Assembly: GCA_022494885.1 (NCBI GenBank)
Contig: JAGVSM010004268.1
Location: 124,001-188,000 of the forward strand
DNA from: Micrasema longulum
Lineage: Eukaryota; Arthropoda; Insecta; Trichoptera; Brachycentridae
Direction of reading: 5' to 3'
DNA: 64,000 nt
Both the position numbers and the translations under genes were made by a program. The notes under the pieces were generated by a model, which was not told the DNA's origin, did no database searches, and saw only the letters and a program-made list of their open reading frames with translations. Below are positions 22,890 through 33,244 of the stretch, one piece after another (the stretch's first letter is position 1; each line of letters opens with the position of its first letter).

Positions 22890-23075
22890 CCATATCGCTC
22901 AAATGTCTGATGTCTGATGATTGATGGACAAAGCTTGTTCTCGAGTGAAGACCGAGGAATACGAGGCCGCAAGACAGTGGATGAGGACGGCGCACAACCG
23001 GGAAGAGTGTAGGAGACAAGAGGAGGGCTATGTCCTGCAGTGGACCAACAGGGGTTGATTATGATAATAATAACA
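22890..23075 (+). mobile_element. RTE-type LINE 3' end
   Basis: The frame ending at TGA 23056-23058 reads QWMRTAHNREECRRQEEGYV then LQWTNRG-stop, the C-terminus of RTE-clade reverse transcriptases. A short tgatnataat-type tail follows. Everything upstream is lost. Confidence 0.75.
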
Positions 23076-23194
23076 CAAATTAGTACCCCAATTTGTTATA
23101 AAGGCCCATTTGACCATATCGAAAAAAATCCACAAATATCGTAGAATAAATAGGAAGCATGAGTGACGTCACATGTAAAAGCAAAAACTGGTAC

Positions 23195-23290
23195 AGTCAA
23201 CCTTCCTATAACGCAGTATTCTTCTAACCCGAATCGAAAATTGCGAACAACCCTCCTATAACGCGGTTACCATATACGTTTCGCGTTTTC
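23195..23290. repeat. pogo/Tigger-like MITE end
   Basis: TA followed by CAGTCAACCTTCCTATAACG, with a second, degenerate copy (aaccctcctataacgcggt) 60 bp later. CAGTC..ATAACG resembles pogo-group terminal repeats. The opposite end was not found. Confidence 0.4.
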
Positions 23291-23302
23291 CATACACGAC
23301 GT

Positions 23303-23640
23303 CGGCCTCGTGGTGTAGTCGTCAGCGCGTTTCCCTACCATGGAAGATGTCTCGGTTGCGATTCCTGACATGCTTGACATTAAATATTTATTTAAAAAGT
23401 GGTTTTAGCATTGGAATATTTCATGGTCCATGGACTGGTACCTGAAGCGTAAGACTAATCATCTTACCTTCATGTACCCTCAGTCTTTAAAACGGTTTTC
23501 GGGTTTGTGGAGTGATTGTTTTCACTGCAATATTTTACTGTTCCTAAAATACCTGATCACCTAAACTCCATGTAACAGAAATGATCCGGATACGCGGAAA
23601 TTAGAATGCTACCACTGGATGCTGACAGAGATGATGATGA
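23303..23640 (+). mobile_element. Full-length tRNA-derived SINE, family C
   Basis: The head GGCCTCGTGGTGTAGTCGTC..CGCG has A-box character, and GGTTGCGATTCC is the B box. The family body follows (tatttaaaaagtggtttt..ggactggtacctgaagcgtaagac..catcttaccttcatgta), extended by an insertion of about 90 nt, and it ends in a gatgatgatga tail. The clearest complete copy in the window. Confidence 0.85.
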
Positions 23641-23644
23641 CGAA

Positions 23645-24300
23645 TCAACTCTCCCTTCCTGGTGATGTGTAGCTAGAACACATTGAATATAATAACTTTA
23701 ATTTATCCATAAATATAATAAATTATGGGTTGAGATTTTCGGCATTCCTTCGTTATACATTTACGTATCAGTAAAAATGATTTTTCATTAAATAATTAAT
23801 GATTATTGGAACATAAAAAGCGTTTTATCAAAAATCGAAGATATCACCAATACAATAGAAAATTTACCAATGTGTCGCATGTTGCGTTCGTAGTAAGAGA
23901 GTAATCCTAATACATAATTGTCTCGCATACTTTTTACGTCTCACTCTCGATAATACCGGTATATTTGAGAGCAAGAGAGTCGATTTTTATGCGTCACACG
24001 CACGAACAGCAAATTTTCTTATACTTCTCCCAGACGCCCGTTGGCTGCGTTGGTAGCTTCCCGGCTTTCGTTAGAGGCGGTTCTTTTGCGCGCACTGAGA
24101 GAATGAATTAATGTTTTTTTTCGTGTTTTAAGCAATTAGATTAAAAATATCATCACTTTTGACTTCAACTATAAATAATTGAAGCAATTGTCGATGAATA
24201 TCACACTTTAACGATTTAAAATCTCTCATTTTTTGCATGTGTAGTGACTACACAGCACCGAAACGCGCGGATCTTTTTAGGACAGTAAAGGAAAAGTTAA
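23645..24300 (+). repeat. Dispersed repeat family E, copy 1
   Basis: Collinear over about 600 bp with 44225-44830 and, with an insertion, with 38190-39000. Shared landmarks: ggtgatgtgtagctag, gttgagattttcgg, cattttatc, gtcgcatgttgcg, tgcgtcacacgc, the ccagacgcc..gttagagggcggttcttt block, and (with 38190) gtgtagtgactacacagcaccg. Noncoding; ends not determined; superfamily unknown. Confidence 0.75.
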
Positions 24301-24636
24301 AACGCAGATTTGTGACGTTGAAATTGAGCCGACGATATTATGTGAGTTTAATTTCACGGATTGTGCACGGCGCCGGCCGAGCAGCGCCGAATGCCTTTTC
24401 ATTTAGCTCCACTTTGATTGAATCACCCCCTTTACCTTCCCCAACACCCCCTTCTGCCGTCAGACTTTAAATTGGGTAATTTAATTAACCCGAGATTCAA
24501 TTTTGCGATTTTCAGCATCACAACAACGCAATACCAGATTCCCAAACTATATGATATAGGTGCCTACGGCGTAATAGAAAATTTTCTCATCGCTAGAAAA
24601 TAACTATACACTACACCTAGTAACTACTTCGTCTTG

Positions 24637-24805
24637 TTTCCCACATTCGCTCCTAAATGAAGCATGTGGACATCACCAGACGCCTCCAGGTGACCCTATC
24701 AGCACCCAGCCAGCACTCTGGCCACTCTCGCGTCAATCCCGCGCTCTTCGAACGACGACGAAAGATCGTCATCGACAGTCTTCCTGGACGGCGGGAGCCC
24801 GCAGG
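24637..24805 (+). repeat. Repeat family F, left part (split by LINE)
   Basis: Matches 58556-58720: cccacattcgctcctaa, tgtggacatc, gatcgtcatcgacag, ggacggcgggagcccgc. The match resumes at 25784 after a LINE insertion. The reverse strand has a short frame (GLPPSRKTVDDDLSS) conserved in both copies; function unknown. Confidence 0.7.
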
Positions 24806-25783
24806 TGTTATTTTTTTTTTTTAAATCAAAAACCTTGTTCCAAAAACGGAAAAAAATATAATGTACGAAGCCTATGTAAATACTAAAATATGTTATATGC
24901 AACTTCTACGGGGAACAATAAATCAAAATGACATCAACAGAATACAAAGACAGCAAAATAAAATATTAAAGTTAGTACATGACCTACCCTTTCTAACAGC
25001 AACTAAAGAACTTTTTAAACAAACTAAGCAATAAAATGTAACTGAACTCTTTAAACTAGAATCCTCAAAATTTATTCATAAATTAGCCACTGATGTAACG
25101 AGGAAGTTCAGTTTCTTTTTTTATTTGTTAATGGAATATTAAACTAAGCAATTTTATAATTATTTTTTTATATATATCGTATTATCAGCGGTTTGTTTTT
25201 TGAAAGTTTTGTATTTCTGAAATAACTCCGCGTGTGACGTCAGAGGTTATACTATGACAGTTCTTCCAATTGGTTCGTTTACGGTACAAACCGAATATCC
25301 TTCAAAGCTCTCATATCATTAAATGGTTCATATGAACCAGTCACGTCATTCAAAGTAGTGCGTTTTTATTAAATTTTTTTTTTTTTTTTCGTACATTTTT
25401 AAGAAATTTTACCGTACAATATAATGCTCTAATTTTTACCGCGCGCAAGAAAACATTTTTTTATCCAATTTCCCATAGGGCTGAAGTTCCTTATTGTAGA
25501 CAAAGAACTAAAACTTGAAAAAAATTGTACTAAACATGGACACAATACGAGAATATCAGAAAAATATTAACCTTCTAAAACGAGACAAGGACAGTCGAGA
25601 CTAATAAACCATGGACTGAAATTATACAATAAACTACCAGACAAAACTAAGCAAAAGACTCAGACAACCTTTACAAAAGACGTTAAAAATATTATCATTA
25701 ACAGTAGAATGTGAATTTCAAAAGTAAAAATATTTTGTTAAAGTAACCCGTAAGGGTTTATCAATGAAATTTTAAAATAAAAC
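24806..25783 (+). mobile_element. 5'-truncated LINE inserted in repeat F, itself split by a MITE
   Basis: Part one (24900-25100) reads NQNDINRIQRQQNKILKLVH, DLPFLTATKELFKQTKQ. Part two (25491-25710) reads KHGHNTRISEK and KTRQGQSRLINHGLKLYNKL, an ORF2 C-terminus of jockey/CR1 type. Ends with aacccgtaagggtt and an aaataaaac tail. The copy at 56395-57115 shows the two parts are contiguous without the MITE. Confidence 0.8.
25102..25490 (+). mobile_element. MITE family A, copy 2 (389 bp)
   Basis: Terminal inverted repeats GGAAGTTCAG (25102-25111) and CTGAAGTTCC (25481-25490). It interrupts a LINE frame whose uninterrupted sister sequence exists at about 56715, so the boundaries are set to within a few bases (target TGTAATTG). 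The interior holds gacgtcagaggtt and a ggttcatatgaacc palindrome. No coding capacity. Confidence 0.85.
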
Positions 25784-26010
25784 AGAAGAGGCAACTTGGG
25801 TTAAGGGTCTCCTGAAGCATCCACAGCACGTGTCCAAACCAGGCCCATCGCAACGCTCGTTATAGGAGGCTGCTGCGTTCGTTATCGGACTTCAATGTTA
25901 GTTATGAAATCAAATCACCTTATAACTGAGTTTCTCAAGCATTTACTCTTAAAACTCGGAAGATTTGTGTTTTGAGTTTAAGTAAGGTGCCAGGATTCAC
26001 ATTGTTAACT
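25784..26010 (+). repeat. Repeat family F, right part
   Basis: Continues the match to 58715-58935: gaagag.caa.ttgggttaagg, cagcacgtgtccaa.ccagg, ttataggaggctgctgcg, gtgttttgagtt. Together with 24637-24805 it forms one older repeat. Confidence 0.7.
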
Positions 26011-26019
26011 AATGGCTAG

Positions 26020-26300
26020 ATAGAATCGGGTCGTGTACTGTTGTGAACTCACGGATCAATGGTCCAAAGTTCGAACCCTTATTTTTTCACTGGCCAAGTC
26101 TCTGCTCCTTATATTTAAAAGAACTATGCATTCCAAATGAATTCGCCGGCAGGCATTTTACGCTTAGATTAGCTACATCTACGGCGATAGGAAAAGTCAT
26201 TATATTCGCCAGACCCTTTGGCATGGAATACTCTCCCAGCAGAAGTAGAGTCAAGTGATGTTTCGGAGAAAACTTAAAACCCAACTATTCTCTAAATCCA
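26020..26300 (+). mobile_element. LINE C-terminal fragment
   Basis: A frame with stops reads LWHGILSQQK..MFRRKLKTQLFSKS, matching WNALPEEVR..KKLKTHLFTKSF at 52470-52580. The 3' sequences (tgtaaagcgcccttg) also agree at 26370 and 52610. Old, 5'-truncated. Confidence 0.6.
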
Positions 26301-26427
26301 TAGCATGTGATAAAAAAATGAATTATTTTACGGAAAAGTCAAATTAAAATCAACATTTACAGAATTACACTGTAAAGCGCCCTTGCGGTATTATGTCACT
26401 GAAACGGCACTATATATGAGTTATGAT

Positions 26428-26510
26428 GTATCATCATCATTCCCTTTCCACACCTAATGGTGCATAGGGCGCTGCATTGGTACACCAATTGCAGCGAGCT
26501 TGATCATTCA
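26428..26510 (-). mobile_element. SINE family C 3'-end fragment
   Basis: atcatcatcattccctttcc..cacctaatggtgcatagggc..attggtacaccaattgcagcg is the family 3' end in reverse; the head is absent. Confidence 0.7.
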
Positions 26511-26514
26511 AGTA

Positions 26515-27240
26515 GTAGCTGCTCGATTGTGGAATAATAAAAAATAAAAATAATAAATATGATTACCCGTTCCATTGAACTTCCCCGTGAGTTAAGTATG
26601 CCATCAATAATACTAAATGCTTTTCATAGGTAACACCAATGTTTTACTTGTTTTTTATTTAATGATATGGATAAGCGGGTAATGTTTTTAATTTTTTGAT
26701 TGGTAGAAACTTTAAACAGACTCACTGACGTAATTATTAATGTATATTTGCATCTTAAATAATAGGGAATCGACACAAATATCCCGGACTAATATCCCTG
26801 TAAATGAAGAGATTCCTGACGTCAGGAGTTCCGCTCGGTTTACTCGGCGCACTCTTGACAAATGAATCTCTACTCCTTTGTCTATATAATTTGTCTATGG
26901 TTTGTTTGCTCCTTTTCCCGCCGAAAAAGAAAGCTTCGTCGTGTGTTGATTGGAAACCAAAATGGAACCGACTCTTACCAAGTCACGCGTGAGAAGCAAA
27001 AATAAACAATGAGAGTGGGTAATAGATTGTGTCTGAGCACGAGGTACGATGGACGCTTGCGTAATTTTTGAATTGATGAGATATTTTTATTAATTACACT
27101 TTTAAAATACTTTGGTCTAATCTAGATAATTGAATCTCTATCATTGCTTTCCATTTTCCTTCACATTGACCATATGACAAAAATCTTCCGAAACTTGCGG
27201 ATTAATTTTACGAATACCAAGACCATTTAAAAACCCAGTT
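26515..27240. other. No supported gene
   Basis: A 62-codon frame at 26804-26992 begins with a hydrophobic stretch (LGLLGALLTNESLLLCLYN) but has no recognisable family. Confidence 0.3.
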
Positions 27241-27249
27241 GTTGCAATT

Positions 27250-27492
27250 CATCATCATTCCCTTTCCGCACCTTATGGCGCATAGGGCATTGTATTGGTA
27301 CACCGATCGCACCTTTTCTTGATCATTTTGTTACATGAAGGCAAGATGATCAGTCTTACGCTTCAGATACCAGTCCAGTGACTATGAAATGTGTTAAAAC
27401 ACACTTTTTAATAAATATTTCATATCTGCCGTGTCAAGAATCGAACCCGAGACCTCTTGCATAGTAGGCAAATGCGCTGACCATTAGTACAC
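27250..27492 (-). mobile_element. tRNA-derived SINE family C
   Basis: Nearly complete: the minus-strand head has A-box-like TGGTCAGCGCATTTGCC and B box GGTTCGATTC, then the body, ending in gaatgatgatga. Best-preserved internal promoter among the copies. Confidence 0.85.
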
Positions 27493-27534
27493 CTACTTAC
27501 TGTATAAATCGCTGTTGCAATTACCTACTGTATA

Positions 27535-27605
27535 AATCCTAGGCCCCGATTACAATGGAAAATTAACAGAGTTCGTTTGGTTTTCGATATACGGTTTTCG
27601 ATAAT
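27535..27605 (+). repeat. Family B terminal fragment
   Basis: aggccccgattacaatggaaaattaacagag matches the termini of the element at 18882-20210. Confidence 0.55.
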
Positions 27606-27944
27606 AAATGTGTCAATCCAAGAAATACATACATATTTAAAAGGGATAAAAACTTCCTTTGGCATGTGTTCCAAGATAGCACTTGATCATTTTATTAGCA
27701 TTTCACAGTATTTTATTGATCCGGGCACGTTATTTTAGATCGACTTTTAAGATGGAGTTTTTCGTGGCTTGTTTGTTACGATGTTACAAGAAGTATTGTA
27801 TTTTCTAGACTTGCCACCAGAAATGAAGGAACATCAGGGACTGCGGAAATCAAAACAAGGGCCAAAACACATATGGATGGTTTGACACTTAAATCGAAAT
27901 ACACACGAATCCAAAACAAACACTTTTCACAAAAATTATAAATA

Positions 27945-28365
27945 TTTATAATATTGTTGGTAAAACCACCTGGTCCAACAAAAAAGGAATAGAAACTTTG
28001 AAATATTTTCAGGCTTCGCCCAGTACGTAGGTGAAATAATGCGGTCAGAATGTCACCCGCATTAATAAAGGTTTCAGCTCTTTAACTTCACAAAAATCAA
28101 CACATAGAAAAATTAACGGAATGTATTTAACATATTATAACAGAGATGAAGAAAATTTTAGAGAAGGTAATATAGAAGTCTAGGCATCTACGGGGCTTAT
28201 GACAACTTATGGCTTTACAAAAGTCAGCAGATGGAAGAGTTTAGAAAATGTGGATGTTTTAACGTAAACAAAATGGTGAATGTTACGCAGTGTGTAAAGT
28301 GGCTACTTAAACCATCCAATGACAGGTCATAATCCAAGGCTTCTATATTCCATTTTTAAAAATAT
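27945..28365. repeat. Foldback family D, copy 2
   Basis: Contains the D core in both orientations: aacatattataacagagatgaag..gtaatatagaagtctaggcatct forward, and tgtgtaaagtggctacttaaacca..aatgacaggtcataa..ttctatattcc inverted. Confidence 0.75.
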
Positions 28366-28489
28366 TTTTTATTTTATGTTGCAACAAATTTTTTTATTTT
28401 TAATAATATGAGTACAAACCGATAATAATATTAAAAATGGAAAAAACTGGATATGAGAATAATAAAGTATAACACTCAATCGACCCAGA

Positions 28490-28690
28490 ATAATAAAGTG
28501 GAGACCGTGGGCAAACAAAATAAGTGTTGGAAGGCCACAGAAAAGATGGGTCGACGACATTGCCTCTATTGCCGGTAAAACGTGAATGATGAAAGCGGGT
28601 GATACGAAGGAATGGAGACGTTTGGAAGAGGCCTTTATCCAGCAGTGGAGAGAATAAGGCTGCAGAAGAAGAAGAAGAACACTCAATCGA
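28490..28690 (+). mobile_element. RTE-type LINE 3' end with premature stop
   Basis: Reads ISVGRPQKRWVDDIASIAGK, T, TGA (28583-28585, where the family usually has Trp), MMKAGDTKEWRRLEEAFIQQ, WRE-stop (28655-28657), then a GAA-repeat tail. The clear GRPQKRW..AFIQQW pattern identifies the RTE clade. Confidence 0.85.
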
Positions 28691-29019
28691 TGTTTAGATG
28701 AATTTGGAAAGCACTAGGAACAGGGTCTGAAGTAAGCTTTTCGTGGTCTTAATATTATAATGCTGAAAGATTTGACTTCGCGACTTGCCAAGCATCATCA
28801 CTCCAGAAGCATCCGCACCTACAAAAGGATTCCATTCTTGTTCTGCAAAATATTTTGGTTGGCTGAGTCTGGGTATTCCGTGAGGATAAACTGCCGTCTT
28901 ACGCTGAACTTCTGTAGGTTCAATTATAGAAAGGTATACCTGCTATTTTTATTTGCAAAATTATCGGTTTTGCAAAGTTGTTTTTTTTTAAATAAAATTT
29001 TAAAAATGAGTAATTCAAA

Positions 29020-29275
29020 TGTATCACAATTCAACAATATTTTGAGTTTGTCCAAATGTATGTAAAGAAGGTTATTAAGATAAACATATTACAATAGAGA
29101 TGAAGAACATTTTAGCGAAGGATATATGGGAGTATTTTGGCCTCTCATTGGCTGGATTGAGTAGTCACTTTACACACTGTGAGGGATCCACCGTTCAGCC
29201 TGTGTTTGATCATCCATAATTCTTCAATTCTTCCATGTGTTGATTTTTGTGAAGTAAAACATTTGATTAAATCAT
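29020..29275 (+). repeat. Foldback family D, copy 3
   Basis: aacaatattttgagtttgtccaaatg runs directly into aacatattacaatagagatgaagaac and the rest of the D core, showing the head-to-tail order of D units. Confidence 0.75.
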
Positions 29276-29319
29276 GTTTTATATCACAATTTATAATGAA
29301 TACATTTGTATTTATATAT

Positions 29320-29514
29320 GGTTGATATGAAATATTTATTTAAAAGGGTGTTTTCACACAATAATATTTCTTAGTCCCTGGACTGGTACCTGAAGCGTAA
29401 GACTGATCATCTTACCTTCATGTAACAAAAATGATAAAGATACGCTTTGATTGGTGTACCAATTAGTGCCCTATGCACCTTCAGGAGCGGAAAGGGAATT
29501 ATGATGATGATGAT
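29320..29514 (+). mobile_element. SINE family C, head-less copy
   Basis: Body and 3' end present (ggactggtacctgaagcg..gtgccctatgcacc..ggaaaggga) with an atgatgatgatga tail; the tRNA-like head is missing. Confidence 0.8.
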
Positions 29515-29529
29515 ATTTTATCAATAGAG

Positions 29530-29835
29530 TTGAAGATAATTTGATTGAATGCAATACAGTAGTCAATCAATATCTTACAGGGCTTATGATCTGTGATTGG
29601 CTGGTTTAAGTGGCCACTTTACACACTTTGTAACATTAATCATTCTGCCTATGTTTAAATATATATATTCCTTCAATCCTTCCATCTGTTGAGCCAATGA
29701 CATGTTATTTGCCCTGTAAATGCCTAGACTTCTGTATTCCATTCTATGAAATGTTCTTAATCTCCGTTTTTATATATTGATATTAATAACTCCCAAGGGA
29801 GTTGAATCCAGTTAATGTCTACAAACAATTCGCAC
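29530..29835. repeat. Foldback family D, copy 4
   Basis: Forward D core at 29570-29700, then the inverted arm at 29700-29765 (gccctgtaaatgcctagacttct), then the D boundary segment (cccaagggagttgaatcc). Confidence 0.7.
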
Positions 29836-30179
29836 CCCTAGTTTTAGACTATGACAAGTCAAAAAATAGCATTTAGAGATAATTTAATTTAAAGTTTCAT
29901 GTCTCCGAAAGAAATCAAAGAATGTGTTTAGTTAACCGCGGTTTTTTATAATTTGTTTGTCAGGATTTGTATTAAAAAATGCAATGTTTTTAAAAAAAAA
30001 AATATAAAGAAATTGTTTTTATAGTCATGTTTTAGAAATATCATACTCTAAAACTAGACCATTAAAATATTTTAATCAAGATTTTGAGTTAAGTTATCAT
30101 GTACATTATTATTGCACTAACAAAAGTGGGAAATGAGATAATTTTTCTCTAAGATATGGTGCAAAATAATAACCTAATT

Positions 30180-30770
30180 AACATATTACAACAGAGATGA
30201 AGAACATTTAAGAGAAGGTAATATAGAAGTCTAGGCATCCACAGGGCTTATGACCTGTCAATGGCTGGTTTAGATGGCCACATTACACACTGTGTAACAT
30301 TCACCATTTTGCCTATGTTTGAACATCCAAATTTATTTAATTCTTCCATTTGTTGATTTTAGTGAAGTAAAAGAACTGAAACCTTTATTGTTGTGAAGAA
30401 ATTCATCTGACTAAATTATTTTACATACTAGGCAACGCCTGAAAACAATTTTTCAATTTTTTAAATTCTTCTTGGACCAGTTGGTTTCATTACAATATTT
30501 GAGTTTGTCCAAATGTTTGTAGACAAAAGACTGGATTTCACCCCCTTGGGAGTCATTAAGATTAATGAACTACAACAGGGATGGAGAATACCTTAAATAA
30601 GGGAATATGGAAGTCTAGGCATTTACAGGGCTTATGACCTGTCATTGGCTGGTTTCAGTGGCCACTTTACACATTGTGTAACATTTACCATTCTGACCAT
30701 ATTTGAACATCCATATTTTTAATTGATTTCAAAAATTTGTACAAACTCAAATATTGTTTATCTATATTTT
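30180..30770 (+). repeat. Foldback family D, two units in direct tandem
   Basis: A full unit from aacatattacaacagag (30180) through cttggaccagttggtttcat, gagtttgtccaaatg and the ctggatttcaccccc boundary, then the second unit starting near 30568 (gaactacaacagggatgg) and repeating to about 30770. The repeat period is close to 390 bp. Confidence 0.75.
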
Positions 30771-30966
30771 TAATTGATTTTAAACATTTAATGCCATTGT
30801 GGGTTGTTTTTGTTTTATTTGTGTGATAGTGTATTGGTAATATTTATTGCAAAAAACAAAAAAATATGTTATACTTATTAGTATTAAAATAACAACCTAA
30901 AAAATCTCTTTCACACGTGTTTTCACATTCGATTCCTACTTGATTTATTTGTTTGTAAAAAAAAAA

Positions 30967-31206
30967 TCACTCAGACCAAAGCATGGGTTGACGGATACAA
31001 AGTGGCGGGAACTGATTGTGCATAGGAGATATTTGGCAAGGTGCTAATCTCATTTGTAACAGTTTGTTCGGTAGACGGAAGCGGTGCGATGTCTGATTAT
31101 AGAGATTCCTAGCGTGGTAGTCTGGGCTGCAAGGCTGGTGCTGGTGACTTCTGGCCGCGTGGTGTTTGGACACGCTCATTCTGAACACCACAGTTGAAAT
31201 TGACAT
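30967..31206 (-). CDS. Hypothetical ORF, 79 codons, unrecognised
   Basis: Not recognised. ATG with an AAA-ATG context; the frame is clearly more GC-rich than the surroundings and rich in His, Pro, Gln and Arg (MSISTVVFRMSVSKHHAARS at the start, RQPMLWSE at the end). No signal peptide, membrane segment or domain. It could be an exon, a small protein or the inside of an unrecognised repeat. Confidence 0.25.
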   Translation of the reverse strand: MSISTVVFRMSVSKHHAARSHQHQPCSPDYHARNLYNQTSHRFRLPNKLLQMRLAPCQISPMHNQFPPLCIRQPMLWSE

Positions 31207-31309
31207 TTTGCAATGGGATTATATTGGGGGTTAATTCATTCGAATAAAAATAATCGAATGCATTCGATTACTATATACGATATTGATTTGCGAGTGCGGA
31301 TTATAATGA

Positions 31310-31425
31310 TTGACAAGGATTAGATTCGAAATATTTATTACTAGACGTTACACACTATATCACCGTATAATTAGAACTCGTCAATCTGTACTCTTCGACA
31401 TTCCTAACTCAATGACTAATTTTAT
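31310..31425 (+). mobile_element. LINE fragment, left part (split)
   Basis: RTRQSVLFDIPNSMTN matches the reverse-strand LINE at 61520-61570 almost exactly. The match resumes at 31717 (gcactcttcgaagaatacag) after another LINE was inserted. Confidence 0.7.
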
Positions 31426-31716
31426 GCTGACATACACAAATATAACACCAGACAACAACAACACTATCATATTGAAAAAGCAAAGACAAACACAGGACAG
31501 TCAAAAATACTACATAATGGACTTAAACACTACAACGACTTACCTTACTACTTGAAAACTTTTACTGGAGACATATTTAAAATCAATGTGAAAAAGCACA
31601 TGATGACTGAACCAACTAGACTAGACGAGACATAAAATGACTTGACAATATTAAATTTCTAATGTAACGCTAACGGGTTTTTTAAAATTGTAAATAAATA
31701 ATAAAAAAAAAAGAAA
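31426..31716 (+). mobile_element. 5'-truncated LINE 3' end nested in another LINE
   Basis: Lies between two halves of the sequence that is contiguous at 61500-61560. It carries the QTQDSQKYYIMDLNTT remnant of the family seen at 25600, then acgggttttttaaaattg and an A-rich tail (31697-31716). Confidence 0.65.
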
Positions 31717-31790
31717 AATAGCACTCTTCGAAGAATACAGATTATCTATAATGACAGTTTTAGTGACATCGACATATAACAGTACAGGTA
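31717..31790 (+). mobile_element. LINE fragment, right part (split)
   Basis: gcactcttcgaagaatacag..atgacagttttagtgacatc matches the reverse of 61450-61503. Confidence 0.7.
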
Positions 31791-31792
31791 GA

Positions 31793-31865
31793 GAACAGCT
31801 CCCCAGGGAGTTGAATCCAGTTCTTGTCTACAAAAATTTTGGACAAACTCAAAATATTGTTGCTA
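31793..31865 (-). repeat. Foldback family D boundary fragment
   Basis: cagctccccagggagttgaatcc..gtctacaaaaattttggac..ctcaaaatattgttg is the D boundary segment in reverse. Confidence 0.65.
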
Positions 31866-32259
31866 AAGTGATTTAAAAACATTTTTAGCAAAAAAAGACC
31901 AGAGAACCCAAAATTACAAGATTTTCATGGGGCCAAAGCCTACACATTTTGAATTCAAGCCATTGCACAACTATGTAAATTAATTTCCCAATCACATACG
32001 TGACCCTTGTTATTAGATTTAAATGTAGCATAATTTCTTCGTGCTTCAATGCATTTTTTTCACTGAACCCTAATCAGCGCCTGGTGGAGCATAGGGCACT
32101 CGGTTGGAAATGTATCTGCGGTGTATTTCGATCATGTTCTACAGGAAATATCCCATCCGTAATCACTGCACGTGTCCCATTCAAGGAAATGCTTCGTTGT
32201 TAGAAAAACACATGAACCAGTAGGGTTATATTTTAGTGAACTTTAAAATTCCATGACTG

Positions 32260-32950
32260 ATTAAGGCTGTGAGTAACTCGATAAACTTGAACGACTTCAG
32301 AATACATGCATAAGGTACATTTTTGGTCTTAGGAAATATGACCACATTTCTGATTATCGTAGGCAACTGAAATGGCTCAAAATTAGACAGCGGAGAGACT
32401 ATCACTCCCTCTCACTTCTGTTCGATGTACTTCATAGTCCTAACGCTCCTATATACCTGCGTGAAAATTTCAACGCTTATCAGTTCATGGTTTACCTCTT
32501 CGTTCTAATTCTCAAGGCACTCTCTTAATACCCATCCACAATTCCTCTTTCTTCTCTAACTCATATAGTGTCCATGCGGCTCGACTGTGGAATCATCTCC
32601 CATCCACCATCAAAGATGTAACTACATTATCTCTGTTTAAATCACGTCTGAAGAAACATCTCCTTTCTCTTCCTTAATCTCTCCTCCTTTCCTTTTTCCT
32701 CTTTTTTCCTTTTTCCCATTGAGTAATAGTATTGATTTAAGTTAATTTATAAACAAATACGTTTATTTCTATTTGTATATATCTATGGCTTTTTAATCTT
32801 TTTTTTTCTATTGAATATGTTCTGTAACTTGAATTAAAAAAATAAAACTTTCATTTTATTGGTTGGCTGGAAGTAATTGCCATTTGGCAACAAGCCCGCC
32901 ATTGTACAACTAACATTATGTACAAAAAGTTGAATAAATAAATAAATATT
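32260..32950 (+). mobile_element. LINE ORF2 C-terminus, 3' UTR and tail
   Basis: With frame changes it reads LRKYDHISDYRRQLKWLKIR, QRRDYHSLSLLFDVLH, IPIHNSSFFSNSYSVHAARL, WNHLPSTIKDVTTLSLFKSR, LKKHLLSLP-stop (stop about 32677). A pyrimidine-rich 3' UTR and an (AATA)n tail at 32930-32950 follow. The family recurs at 57700-57870 and, older, at 51740-52180. Confidence 0.82.
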
Positions 32951-33099
32951 ATTTTTTTCCCAAAAAACTTGAAACAAACAAACTCGCTTTACTTTCGGCA
33001 AAGAACTGCGGTTTATAAGTTAATCTGTTTTTTTGTCGTAGTGCCGATGTAGCACAACTTTTTTAGACAGTGGTTTTAGCAGTAGCTTTAGACACGATT

Positions 33100-33240
33100 G
33101 TCCTATGTCCCATTCATGGGCATTCTCCCCTAATGACGAAATCCTGAAAATCCCGACGAAACCGGTAGATAAAGAAAAGTCAGTAAACGGTCATATACAA
33201 TTATTGATTAACATTTCATCAAATGTTTGACCACAAAGTT
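33100..33240 (+). repeat. Hammerhead-like repeat family M, degenerate copy
   Basis: Contains cgacGAAACCGGTAGA and the family flank ataaagaaaagtcagtaaacgg; the upstream box is altered (taatgacgaaatcc). No convincing stem II. Confidence 0.4.
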
Positions 33241-33244
33241 AATG

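Noticed and set aside
23303..23370. Possible tRNA gene
   Set aside because: A and B boxes are present, but no acceptor stem closes and the sequence continues into a shared SINE body.
30180..30770. Possible CRISPR-like or satellite array
   Set aside because: Only two long units, eukaryotic context, and the same unit is dispersed and inverted elsewhere; a transposon-like repeat fits better.
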